Origin: JBALVT01 sp036960305
Lineage (GTDB): Bacteria; Pseudomonadota; Gammaproteobacteria; Pseudomonadales; Halieaceae
DNA length: 64,000 nt
NCBI GenBank assembly: GCA_036960305.1
Contig: JBALWA010000008.1
Span: 45,944 to 109,943, forward strand
Direction of reading: 5' to 3'
The notes below the pieces were generated by a model, which made no database searches, was not told the origin of the DNA, and saw only the letters and a list, made by a program, of their open reading frames with translations. Both the position numbers and the translations under genes were made by a program. Below are positions 43,447 to 51,532 of the stretch, piece by piece. Each line of letters begins with the position of its first letter. Within the stretch, counting starts at the first letter, position 1.

Positions 43447-43944
43447 ATGCGGTTATTCCGTTACCTCCTTATTTCATGCCTGTGTGCGCCCTGGGTCCAT
43501 GCCGCCGGCGTTGCCGTGGGTGATAACGCCCACTCCGTCATCCTGCCCAACCTTCCCGACAATGGTGCGACCACAAGTCTCGTGGATCTGCGCGGCAAGG
43601 TCGTCTACCTGGACTTCTGGGCCTCATGGTGTGGACCCTGCCGGCTTTCGTTTCCGCAACTGGAGGCGCTGCGAACCGAGCTGGGGCCTGACGGTTTCGA
43701 AGTTCTTGCAATCAATGTGGACGAATTTGAAGCCGATGCATTGGCTTTTCTCGAGGAGACTCCCGTGAGCTACCCTGTGGTGCGCGATGCCACCGGCGCA
43801 ACCCCGGCGGACTGGGGTATTCTGGGCATGCCCACAGGCTTCCTGATCGACCGCCAGGGCATCGTTCGCAAGGTGCACCAGGGTTATCGTAAAAACGATG
43901 GCGCCGGGCTGCGCGTCGAAATTGTCAGCTTACTGGGAGAATGA
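43447..43944 (+). CDS. TlpA-like thioredoxin-fold protein, exported
   Basis: 165 residues with a Sec signal (YLLISCLCAPWVHA, cleavage near 18). The redox motif WCGPC is at about 60-64 in LDFWASWCGPCRLSFPQLEA, and the cis-proline is in LGMPTGFLID. Members act as periplasmic disulfide reductants, for instance for apocytochrome c or copper sites. The preceding gene encodes a two-haem, copper-site protein, so keeping its Cys or copper ligands reduced is a natural role (inference). Confidence 0.9.
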   Translation: MRLFRYLLISCLCAPWVHAAGVAVGDNAHSVILPNLPDNGATTSLVDLRGKVVYLDFWASWCGPCRLSFPQLEALRTELGPDGFEVLAINVDEFEADALAFLEETPVSYPVVRDATGATPADWGILGMPTGFLIDRQGIVRKVHQGYRKNDGAGLRVEIVSLLGE

Positions 43945-43948
43945 ATTC

Positions 43949-44155
43949 GTGAGATTTGCGTTTGTCCTGTGTGTCCTGGGCGCCCTGAGTGCCTGTGAAA
44001 CGGTGCAGCCCTGGGAAAAGGGTACCCTCTCAAAGAAAGAGATGGCCTGGGAGCCCGATGTGATGGAAGCCAACCTGCGCGGCCAGATTCACGCCAGTAA
44101 AGAGGCCTCTTCGGGTGGCACCGGAGCCGCCGGCGGCGGTTGTGGGTGTAATTAA
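43949..44155 (+). CDS. Small DUF4266-type lipoprotein
   Basis: 68 residues from a GTG at 43949, 5 bases behind the TlpA-like stop, with GGGAGA in front. Lipobox LSAC (lipid Cys 15). The mature part has the family-like ETVQPWEKGTLSKKEMAWEP and ends GGGCGCN, a Cys-containing tail. DUF4266 lipoproteins are commonly encoded next to DUF3570 and ApbE-like genes, as here. Its TAA overlaps the next ATG by one base. Function unknown. Confidence 0.8.
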   Translation: MRFAFVLCVLGALSACETVQPWEKGTLSKKEMAWEPDVMEANLRGQIHASKEASSGGTGAAGGGCGCN

Positions 44156-45318
44156 TGTCCGACCGCAAAGTTGAGCAGAACGCCACGCTACTGGCACTCA
44201 CCTCCAGTGCCCTGCTGCTTCCGGGCTACCAGCACGCTGCAGCCGATGCACCCCCTGACTATACCGAGCTTGGCATACGCTATAGCCAATACGAGGAAGA
44301 CGATACCAAATCGAGCAAGACCTTTGGCGGCGCCAGTGAACGCTACGAAATAGGCATCGCCCAGTTTCACCTCTTGGCACCGGTGAGTGATGACTGGTCA
44401 CTGGCCCTGGATGTGCAATATGAAGACATGAGCGGAGCCTCACCCTGGTTTGTGGGGGAAAGTCTTGGAGGAGACCCCAAGGTCATCATGAGTGGGGCGA
44501 GTATCGAGGATTCCCGCACAGACGTGAGCGTCACCACCCGCTATTACTATGATAGGGGCAACGCGGGTTTCAATTACACCCGATCGGAAGAAAATGACTA
44601 CGAGTCCGACGCCATAGGGTTGGACGCGTCCTTTAACGACAGCGACGGACTGACCACTTATAGCGCGGCTATCAGCCTTTCGAAAGACGATATAGAACCC
44701 ACCCAGGGATCGATTCAGCCGACCAACACCCTGAAGGATGAAAAAGATATTCGTTCTGGCTGGATAGGCGTCACTCGCATCGTCAGCAAGCGCGCCATTT
44801 TGCGTTTCGGGCTCGGTTACACCTATCGCGAAGGTTTTTTGACTGACCCCTACAAGCTCAATGACAGACGCCCGGACGAACGCAGTGAATGGGCCATCAG
44901 CACGGGTTACCGGCATTTCTTCGTTGAGTCCAACGCCGCTATACACGTCGACTATCGCTACTTCGATGACGACTGGGGAGTGAGTTCCCATACCGTCGAT
45001 CTGGCCTGGCACCAGAATATCGGGCAAAGCAGCCAACTGGTCCCCTTCCTGCGCTATTACACCCAGGATAACGCCGACTTTTTTGCCAACCTGGAAGATA
45101 TCGAAGCGCGTTATTACGCCGACGATTATCGCCTGTCAGCCTACGGAGCATTCTCTGCCGGCTTGCGTTTCAACTATAGCTTTGGCGATTGGCGGGTCAA
45201 CCTGACCGGGGAACGCTATCGCACAAGCTCAGACTGGGGAGTATTTGGCGGTGAAGAATCTCCTGCCCTGGTTGATTTCTGGCGTTATGGCATTGGTCTG
45301 GATTACGCCTTCAAATAG
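44155..45318 (+). CDS. DUF3570 family predicted outer-membrane beta-barrel protein
   Basis: 387 residues. N-terminal hydrophobic part (LLALTSSALLLPGYQHAAA) works as signal peptide. The rest is alternating beta-strand pattern with acidic loops and a C-terminal aromatic-ending strand (YGIGLDYAFK), as in outer-membrane barrels. Two SGAS motifs occur, D-M-SGAS-P at 91-97 and SGAS-I-ED at 113-119; they resemble the S/T-G-A-T/S motif to which ApbE attaches FMN. The ApbE-like gene follows 15 bases later. Function of the family is not established. Confidence 0.82.
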   Translation: MSDRKVEQNATLLALTSSALLLPGYQHAAADAPPDYTELGIRYSQYEEDDTKSSKTFGGASERYEIGIAQFHLLAPVSDDWSLALDVQYEDMSGASPWFVGESLGGDPKVIMSGASIEDSRTDVSVTTRYYYDRGNAGFNYTRSEENDYESDAIGLDASFNDSDGLTTYSAAISLSKDDIEPTQGSIQPTNTLKDEKDIRSGWIGVTRIVSKRAILRFGLGYTYREGFLTDPYKLNDRRPDERSEWAISTGYRHFFVESNAAIHVDYRYFDDDWGVSSHTVDLAWHQNIGQSSQLVPFLRYYTQDNADFFANLEDIEARYYADDYRLSAYGAFSAGLRFNYSFGDWRVNLTGERYRTSSDWGVFGGEESPALVDFWRYGIGLDYAFK

Positions 45319-45332
45319 TCAAAGTCCCCCTC

Positions 45333-46235
45333 ATGACGCGAACTGAGCATCAGTTCGTTGCCATGGGAGGGCCTTGTCGCCTGCGCCTGGATCACGCAGA
45401 TGATGGCACTGTGCAGCAGGCTATCGTTGCGGCTGAGGCTGAAGTCAGCCGCCTGGAGCAGAAATACAGCCGCTACCTTCCCGACTCCCTCACTAGCCAA
45501 ATCAATCACCGGGCGGGCACGGGTGAAGCCATAGCCATCGACCCTGAGACTGCGGGCCTGCTCAAATACGCGGATACCCTGTGGCGAGAAAGCGGTGAGA
45601 TGTTTGACCTGACCGCGGGCATACTGCGTCGCGCATGGGACTTCAAATCCGGCGCCGTTCCCGATCAGTGTGAACTGGATAAGCTACTGCCATTAATAGG
45701 TTGGAGCATGGTCGCTTGGGACCAGCAAACTGTACGATTGCAATTAAATGGTATGGAGTTGGACTTTGGTGGCTGCGTGAAAGAGTACGCCTGCGACAGT
45801 GTCGCGGGTATTCTAAAACAACAGGGCATTCACCATGCGCTGGTCGATCTGGCCGGGGACATGGTAGCCACGGGTCCCCAGTACGATGGCAAGCCCTGGC
45901 CCATAGGTATTCGTCACCCCGACCGCAAGACACAGGCTGTCGCCGAAATCGCCCTGGCTGACGGTGGATTAGCCAGTAGTGGGAACTATGAGCGCTGCCT
46001 GCAAATAGGCGATAAGCGTTACGGCCATATACTTAACCCAAAGACCGGTTGGCCGACGACGGGCCCGGTGGCTGTCACTGTACTGGCGGACCAATGCCTG
46101 GTCGCAGGCAGTGCCGCCACTGTCGCCATGTTAAAGCCCCTGCCCGAGGCTCTGGCGTGGCTGGAACAATTGGGGCTACCCTGGTTAGCCATTGACGCGC
46201 AACTACAGTGCCATGGCCGAATAACCGAGCGCTAA
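45333..46235 (+). CDS. apbE: ApbE-like FAD:protein FMN transferase
   Basis: 300 residues. Family motifs are present: LEQKYSRYLPDSLTSQINHR near the N-terminus, the DLTAGILRRAWDF block, ELDFGGCVKEYACDSV (the G-G-x-x-K-(G/E) region), HALVDLAGDMVATGP, and the C-terminal HILNPKTGWPTTGP with TVLADQCLVAGSAAT metal-binding part. The reaction is transfer of FMN from FAD to Ser/Thr of target proteins. Unlike many ApbE proteins it has no signal peptide or lipobox, so action in the cytoplasm or loss of the leader is implied. Last gene of the five-gene operon. Confidence 0.9.
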   Translation: MTRTEHQFVAMGGPCRLRLDHADDGTVQQAIVAAEAEVSRLEQKYSRYLPDSLTSQINHRAGTGEAIAIDPETAGLLKYADTLWRESGEMFDLTAGILRRAWDFKSGAVPDQCELDKLLPLIGWSMVAWDQQTVRLQLNGMELDFGGCVKEYACDSVAGILKQQGIHHALVDLAGDMVATGPQYDGKPWPIGIRHPDRKTQAVAEIALADGGLASSGNYERCLQIGDKRYGHILNPKTGWPTTGPVAVTVLADQCLVAGSAATVAMLKPLPEALAWLEQLGLPWLAIDAQLQCHGRITER

Positions 46236-46445
46236 CCCGCCGGGGTCGCGACGATGACGGCGTCAACGGGTATTGAAAGGGCGGCTTTCATCAAAATTTT
46301 CCAATATATGGCACAAAAGACCCGCTTTTGACATAAATCCATCTTACGAGAGACTCATGAGAAGCCTAATGTAGGGGTCATATCGCGGCTGATTAGACAT
46401 ACAGGGCAGCGATAACGAAACCCAACTAATCAGAGGCTTAAGACA
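46236..46445. promoter_or_regulatory. Leader region of the diiron gene with inverted repeat
   Basis: CTGATTAG (46389-46396) and CTAATCAG (46426-46433) are exact 8-base arms 29 bases apart. The second arm ends 12 bases before the ATG and overlaps the probable ribosome site GAGG. This could be a hairpin in the leader or a regulator site. No equivalent was seen in front of the paralogous gene. Confidence 0.35.
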
Positions 46446-47417
46446 ATGAATACCAACACATCAAGCACCAGCCAGTACCAGCGATGCATAGAGAATTCGA
46501 AGAGGGTGAACTGGGATATCGATAAAGATGTGATTCGCTACCGTACACTGGATGCCAATCACAAGTTTCTTCCTGATTCGCTTTCTCTGGTACATCAGCT
46601 TTCATTTCTCAATCAGCAAGATCAGCGTTTTATCAGCCAAATCCAAGGGCGTACGTATACCTATATCTTTGCAGTTGCGGAGCGATTTGTTAACGCTAAA
46701 GTTCTGGAGCTGAGTCTTGATCACTCGCTGGGAGATCAGATCGCGTTGCAGGCGCTAACACAATTCAGCATCGAGGAAATTAAGCATCAGGAACTGTTTC
46801 GCAGAATCGGATCAATGGCCGATGATGTATTGCCCGCTGGTTATGTTGAGACAGACTCACCAAACGATGTGGCGATAGCAGTTTTGCAAAAATCTACCTG
46901 GGGCGTATTGGCTCTAACCTGTCATATAGAAATATTCACTCAGGCTCACTACAAGCAAAGCATCGGCAGCGATACAACACTATCCCCATTGTATAAGGAC
47001 GTTTTTAAATTCCACTGGTTGGAAGAGAGTCAACACGCCACGCTGGATGAGCTGGAATGGCAGCGTATCCATACGGCTTGCTCTGAGGACGAAATTACTC
47101 AAGGCGTCGAAGATTTGATCGATTTAGTTTTTGCACTGGACGGTATATTGCAAAACCAGGCTCATGCAGATACTCGCTACTTTCTGGAAAACTGCGAGGC
47201 CAGTTTGGAGCAGGAGGAAATAGATACTATTAATAACACTATTCTTCGAGCCTACAGATGGCAGTACATTGTCTCCGGCATTCAGGTCGAACGGTTTCAA
47301 AAGGCGCTGGCGGGAAAACTGAGCCCCATACAAATGAAAAAAGTGTTATCTGCGCTGCAGCCGTTAATCAACCATGTTGGTGATACTACTTACCAAGGCG
47401 ATATTTCAGCCTGTTAA
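46446..47417 (+). CDS. Ferritin-like diiron protein (AurF-like appearance), copy 1
   Basis: 323 residues, all helical. Putative iron ligands lie in four helices: E79 in AERFVNAKVLEL, E110/E111 and H114 in EEIKHQELFRR, E162 in CHIEIF, and E193/E194 with H197 in HWLEESQHATLDE. The E-x-x-H spacing is that of ferritin-like diiron oxygenases, and the architecture recalls AurF-type N-oxygenases, but family membership is not certain. By eye more than four of five residues match the protein at 60052-61026, with all ligands conserved. The next gene on the strand is an SDR. Confidence 0.65.
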   Translation: MNTNTSSTSQYQRCIENSKRVNWDIDKDVIRYRTLDANHKFLPDSLSLVHQLSFLNQQDQRFISQIQGRTYTYIFAVAERFVNAKVLELSLDHSLGDQIALQALTQFSIEEIKHQELFRRIGSMADDVLPAGYVETDSPNDVAIAVLQKSTWGVLALTCHIEIFTQAHYKQSIGSDTTLSPLYKDVFKFHWLEESQHATLDELEWQRIHTACSEDEITQGVEDLIDLVFALDGILQNQAHADTRYFLENCEASLEQEEIDTINNTILRAYRWQYIVSGIQVERFQKALAGKLSPIQMKKVLSALQPLINHVGDTTYQGDISAC

Positions 47418-47480
47418 CTTGTTTGTACGGTTACAGGGCCTTACAGTGTGGCTCATTCCGCATTTTTGTTAGGAGCCACA

Positions 47481-48299
47481 ATGTCTTATACACCTACCAA
47501 CAAGGTCGTGTTGATTACCGGTGCCTCTTCCGGCATAGGACAAGTTTGTGCTGAATTACTCAGTCAAAAAGGCCATAAAGTCTATGGCACCAGTCGCAAG
47601 CCCAATGTGGAAGTACGCTCCTATGAAATGATAGAAATGGACGTGAACGATGAGGATGCCATAGCGGCTGGCATATCTCACATAGTGGACAAGGAAGGCC
47701 GCCTGGATGTTGTTGTGAACAACGCCGGCATGGGCGTAGCCGGCGCTCTGGAAGACACCTCGGTAGAGGAGCTGAAGTTCCAATTTGAAACCAATTTCTT
47801 CGGCGCATTTCGGGTCTGCCAAGCCGCTCTTCCTACAATGCGCGCACAGGGATTCGGCTATTTAATCAACATAAGCTCATTGGCAGGGCAGATAGGCATC
47901 CCTTTTCAAGGTGCTTATAGCGCAAGCAAGTTTGCCCTGGAGGGATTGACGGAAGTGTTGCGTATGGAAGTTAAACCCTTCGGCATTCGTACGGTGTTAG
48001 TTCAGCCCGGGGATTTTAATACGGGATTTACCGATAACCGCATTAAGACCCAACAATCTCAAATAAATACACTTTATCGAGACTCTTTTAACAAAGCGCT
48101 GCAGGTGATGGAGGAGGACGAAATAAATGGCGCGAAACCCGATAGCATCGCGACACTGGTAGAACACATCATAAACAATCCCTCCCCTCTCCCGCGTTAT
48201 GGGGTGGGGCCCAGACTACAAAGGTTCGCTGTGCAGCTTAGAAAATTTGTACCTGCGCGGCTATTTGAATTTGTCATTATGAAAACCTACAAAATATGA
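47481..48299 (+). CDS. SDR family oxidoreductase
   Basis: 272 residues from the ATG at 47481, directly behind AGGAGCCACA; an in-frame GTG at 47448 is not needed. VLITGASSGIGQVCAELL at 10-27 is the cofactor site, VVNNAGMGVAGALED the central motif, ISSLAGQIGIPFQGAYSASK the Ser and YxxxK active site. The family resembles short-chain dehydrogenases of unknown specificity (COG0300-like). It lies 63 bases behind the diiron gene and may act on its product. Confidence 0.9.
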   Translation: MSYTPTNKVVLITGASSGIGQVCAELLSQKGHKVYGTSRKPNVEVRSYEMIEMDVNDEDAIAAGISHIVDKEGRLDVVVNNAGMGVAGALEDTSVEELKFQFETNFFGAFRVCQAALPTMRAQGFGYLINISSLAGQIGIPFQGAYSASKFALEGLTEVLRMEVKPFGIRTVLVQPGDFNTGFTDNRIKTQQSQINTLYRDSFNKALQVMEEDEINGAKPDSIATLVEHIINNPSPLPRYGVGPRLQRFAVQLRKFVPARLFEFVIMKTYKI

Positions 48300-48389
48300 T
48301 CAGCAGGCAAAGTTCTGACAAGTGACTATACGGTAATGGTAGATTAGCTTCTTCAGACAGTAGAAAACTGATACCTGTTTGCGCAGTTC

Positions 48390-49424
48390 CTACTGCTCTG
48401 CGCCCCCGACGGCACTACCGAACCTCTTGCGCAGCATCTGGTACCAGTCACGAAATGGGCCGGTCACGTTTTGCGAAAATGAGCGGTAGTCTGCCTGGGT
48501 ATCCGGGCCAATCCCCCAGGGCGTGGGCTCGTCCTTCTCCGGAATATACAAGGTGCCAAACATTCTGTCCCAGATGCTGGTGACTGCCGCCATGTTGGTG
48601 TCCCAGTGCTTTTCCAGATAGCTGTGATGAACGTGATGCATGGCCGGGCTCTGCAGCCATTTTTCCAGCCAACGCGGGTAGCGAAACTGTACGTGGTAAT
48701 GGCGAAAAGAGCCGCTAAAACCAAATAACAAGGCAAAAAAGCCAATGCTTAAAATTGTGGCTTCGGTTATACCGCCGTTGAATAACCAGCTGAATATGCC
48801 GGCAATGAAGCCATACCCTATCGCTGCGCCGCTTGCCCACAAAGGCCCCACAAGGAAGTGCTCGCGATAGCGAGTCAGTGGCGTGAGCACTTCGGCGGAA
48901 TGGTGTACTTTGTGCAGGGCCCACAGCGCAGGAATCTTGTGCATGCTGTAGTGGATTAAAAAGAAAGAAAAGTCATGTGCCAATAGCAGGGCCAACGAAT
49001 AAAGTAGCATCCAGCCCAGGTTGGATTGCAGTGCCGGGGAAGCCCCCAACAGGAATTGCAGTGTTTCCGTGGTGAATTGTTCGGTAGCTGGCCCCACCGT
49101 TGCCAGTAGGGAGACTGCCCAGAAAGGGTGCAATAGTCGCTCCAGCAAATAAAGCCCAACGTCCACCCTCGCCGAGATATGCGTATAGATGTCCTTGGGG
49201 AACAGGTACTGTAGCAGACTTGCCTTACGTTCCCTGCCATCGGCTCCACGAGAACCACGACCACCGCGAACCCAGAAAATCCCGACGGCAATTACGAGTG
49301 TCAGCAGAATGATTTTCCACTGCAGATCGTGAGGTACGGCGGACGCGAGGTCTTGCCAGATGAAGTTGGCCAGCCACTCGCTGGCTTCGGTCAATGGGCC
49401 GATAGATTCGTTGGTTTCTTGCAC
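48390..49424 (-). CDS. Fatty acid hydroxylase / sterol desaturase family membrane protein
   Basis: 344 residues. Histidine clusters HYSMH (158-162), HKVHH (171-175) and HHVHH (about 271-275), with SIWDRMFGTLY after it. It has four to five membrane segments (ILLTLVIAVGIFW, LYSLALLLAHDFSFFLIHYS, FFALLFGFSGSF). It differs more from the other two family members in the window (SYLEKHWDTN instead of NPEYIDKNY), so it probably has another substrate. It converges with the diiron/SDR pair. Confidence 0.9.
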   Translation of the reverse strand: MQETNESIGPLTEASEWLANFIWQDLASAVPHDLQWKIILLTLVIAVGIFWVRGGRGSRGADGRERKASLLQYLFPKDIYTHISARVDVGLYLLERLLHPFWAVSLLATVGPATEQFTTETLQFLLGASPALQSNLGWMLLYSLALLLAHDFSFFLIHYSMHKIPALWALHKVHHSAEVLTPLTRYREHFLVGPLWASGAAIGYGFIAGIFSWLFNGGITEATILSIGFFALLFGFSGSFRHYHVQFRYPRWLEKWLQSPAMHHVHHSYLEKHWDTNMAAVTSIWDRMFGTLYIPEKDEPTPWGIGPDTQADYRSFSQNVTGPFRDWYQMLRKRFGSAVGGAEQ

Positions 49425-49675
49425 GATGGTGTCCTGATAAGAGGACGCCAGTATACCGCGACCGGTGGTGCATTACCGAACCATACGCGGCTGTCGCGAT
49501 AAAACCCCCAGACGCTATCAAGCCGAACGGGGATTGTTGGCTTTCCGGGCCCTTGTATACCCTTATAGTTTGTAGGTTGATTTGCATCATATTAAGCTAC
49601 TACGCACTCGGGAGATACTCTACACATCACATACGGTGTGCATTTACTACGCTAAGGAATACCGGGAGGGATGCC

Positions 49676-51346
49676 GTGCTTGCTGTCAGAAGCAATTTCA
49701 GTAAATTCGGAGCCATAATTCTCCTCTCGGCTTTCTGTGCTGTTGCTATGTACAGCTGTGATGGTGGAAGTGGTGGAGGGGGTGGCACCCAAAAAGTTAC
49801 CGTTGGTGCGCAGGGACGGATCAGTGTTGATGTCTCGGCCAATCCCGAAACAATAGCCCCGGGGGAGGACTTTTCCCTGCTGGTCAATGTCACCAACCAC
49901 TATTCAATGGCATTGAGCATTCGCTTGACCGTCTCTTGTCCCGAATATTTCAGCTGCCCCGACATTGATCGCGGCCCTCGGGATGGGTACACCGTTTATA
50001 GCCATGAGAGTAAATCTCTTCGTTTTACCGTATCTTCCCAAGTAAATACGCCCGCTGGACGCCATACATTTTCGGTAACAGGCACCAGATTCGATGCCGC
50101 TCCCGGGTTTGAACCGAAGGCAGACTCGGCGGTGGTAGAAGTTGGCCCAATTGATTCCAATGAGGCGCCAGTTGCGACAATAACGTCGCATGCGGATCAA
50201 TCCGAGGTATCCAGTCGAACAATTGTCATTAAGGGTTCGGCATCTGACCCAGACGGCGTACGCAGACTCGAAATTAACGGCCATCCTGCTACCAGCAATG
50301 ATGGTTTCTCCACGTGGAGAGCTAAATTGCCCCTGGACAGTGGCCTCAATAGCTTTACAGTCTTGACCACCGATGAGCACAATAACAGCAATATGGAAGC
50401 CGCCAGGCTAACCGTTTACAACACCCTTATCTATCTTTCCCATCCAATCGATATAAAAGTTGATGAGGTCCGACAGCAACTACTTGTAACCGATTTCGAG
50501 ATTGGCGCGCTGATTGCCTTTGATTTAGAGAGCGGTGCGGCAAGAATTGTATCGGGGCCAGGTTTCCCGGATGACACTGTCCCTTTTGTCCGTCCTGGCA
50601 GGCTGGCAGTAGATAGCGCGGGCGGGAGGGCCTGGGTCCTCGACAACGCCTATGAGGGCCTGATTGCGATCGATCTCATTACGGGCAAACGAACCCGCGT
50701 TCCTGACTCAAAAAAAGACAATGCCCTGATTATCACCTCAAAGGGGTCCTTCGCCGATCGTCCCTACCACCTGCCACGAGATATGATCTTCAATCCAGGC
50801 GGGAATAATGTTCTTGTAGTAATACAGATAATCAACCCCTTGATGAAACAGCAACCGCCAGATTACCGAATACAGACTAACCGGGTGATTGCTATTGACC
50901 CGATCTCGGGCCAGCGCAGTATTTTTGCCGATGAGCACACGCCTGATGATAGCCACCCTGTCTACACGCTCAATCAGATCGTGTACGACACGACAAGCAA
51001 TCGTATTATCGCTACCACCAAGGACTCAAGCACGGGAATCTATGAGATCAATCCGGTGACGGGAGAACGCTCTGTATTCGTTAAAGGCAGTGGGATGAAT
51101 CCTGAGGACCTGGAACTGGACCCAGGCAATCCTCGGGTCCTTTTCCTATCACGACAAATCGGAGCGATGGACCTGGTCACAGGGGAACGAAGCACATTGT
51201 GGGAATCTGACTTTCTCTATCAAGCCCGACGACTGGCAGTGGACAGTTTAAACAACCGGGCATTGCTCCTGTTCTTCAATAACAACCACATCGGAGCAGT
51301 GGACCTGGGAACGGGAGAGGAGAGCATACTTTCCTCGGGAAAGTAG
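49676..51346 (+). CDS. Exported protein with Ig-like domain and beta-propeller
   Basis: 556 residues from the GTG at 49676, 5 bases behind GGGAGGG; earlier in-frame starts lack a ribosome site. A signal with lipoprotein character (FGAIILLSAFCAVAMYSC) is followed by a Gly-rich linker. An uncharacterised beta domain (about 40-160) precedes a Big-type Ig-like domain (ATITSHADQSEVSSRTIVIK, about 165-250). Then a six-blade-like propeller follows (ITGKRTRVP, INPVTGERSVFV, VDLGTGEESILSS repeated), of SMP-30/NHL type. Probably a surface or periplasmic protein; the repeats each contain D-(L/P)-x-T/S-G-x-R/E. Function unknown. Confidence 0.78.
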   Translation: MLAVRSNFSKFGAIILLSAFCAVAMYSCDGGSGGGGGTQKVTVGAQGRISVDVSANPETIAPGEDFSLLVNVTNHYSMALSIRLTVSCPEYFSCPDIDRGPRDGYTVYSHESKSLRFTVSSQVNTPAGRHTFSVTGTRFDAAPGFEPKADSAVVEVGPIDSNEAPVATITSHADQSEVSSRTIVIKGSASDPDGVRRLEINGHPATSNDGFSTWRAKLPLDSGLNSFTVLTTDEHNNSNMEAARLTVYNTLIYLSHPIDIKVDEVRQQLLVTDFEIGALIAFDLESGAARIVSGPGFPDDTVPFVRPGRLAVDSAGGRAWVLDNAYEGLIAIDLITGKRTRVPDSKKDNALIITSKGSFADRPYHLPRDMIFNPGGNNVLVVIQIINPLMKQQPPDYRIQTNRVIAIDPISGQRSIFADEHTPDDSHPVYTLNQIVYDTTSNRIIATTKDSSTGIYEINPVTGERSVFVKGSGMNPEDLELDPGNPRVLFLSRQIGAMDLVTGERSTLWESDFLYQARRLAVDSLNNRALLLFFNNNHIGAVDLGTGEESILSSGK

Positions 51347-51532
51347 CCTTAGCCCCGATTCTACCAACTTCGACTAGTTAATTTGGTGTATATGAACCAT
51401 CCCCTTTTGTCCTACGGCATGACGATCCGGATGGTGATGCGGTCTCGGCGCGGTTGCAGCTAATGTTCCAAGCTTCGGCTAGAACATCGGCAAGTTAAGT
51501 TTTTCAGGCTTAGTTGATCTGGCTATGCCCGA
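51347..51532. other. Intergenic region with diverged IS-end-like sequence
   Basis: 186 bases between convergent genes. ACCAACTTCGACTAGTTAA at 51362-51380 and CGGCAAGTTAAG near 51488-51499 vaguely resemble the IS6-type ends in the window, and TGAACCATCC near 51394 is the inverse of the GGATGGTTCA motif. It might be an eroded element; the match is weak. Confidence 0.25.
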
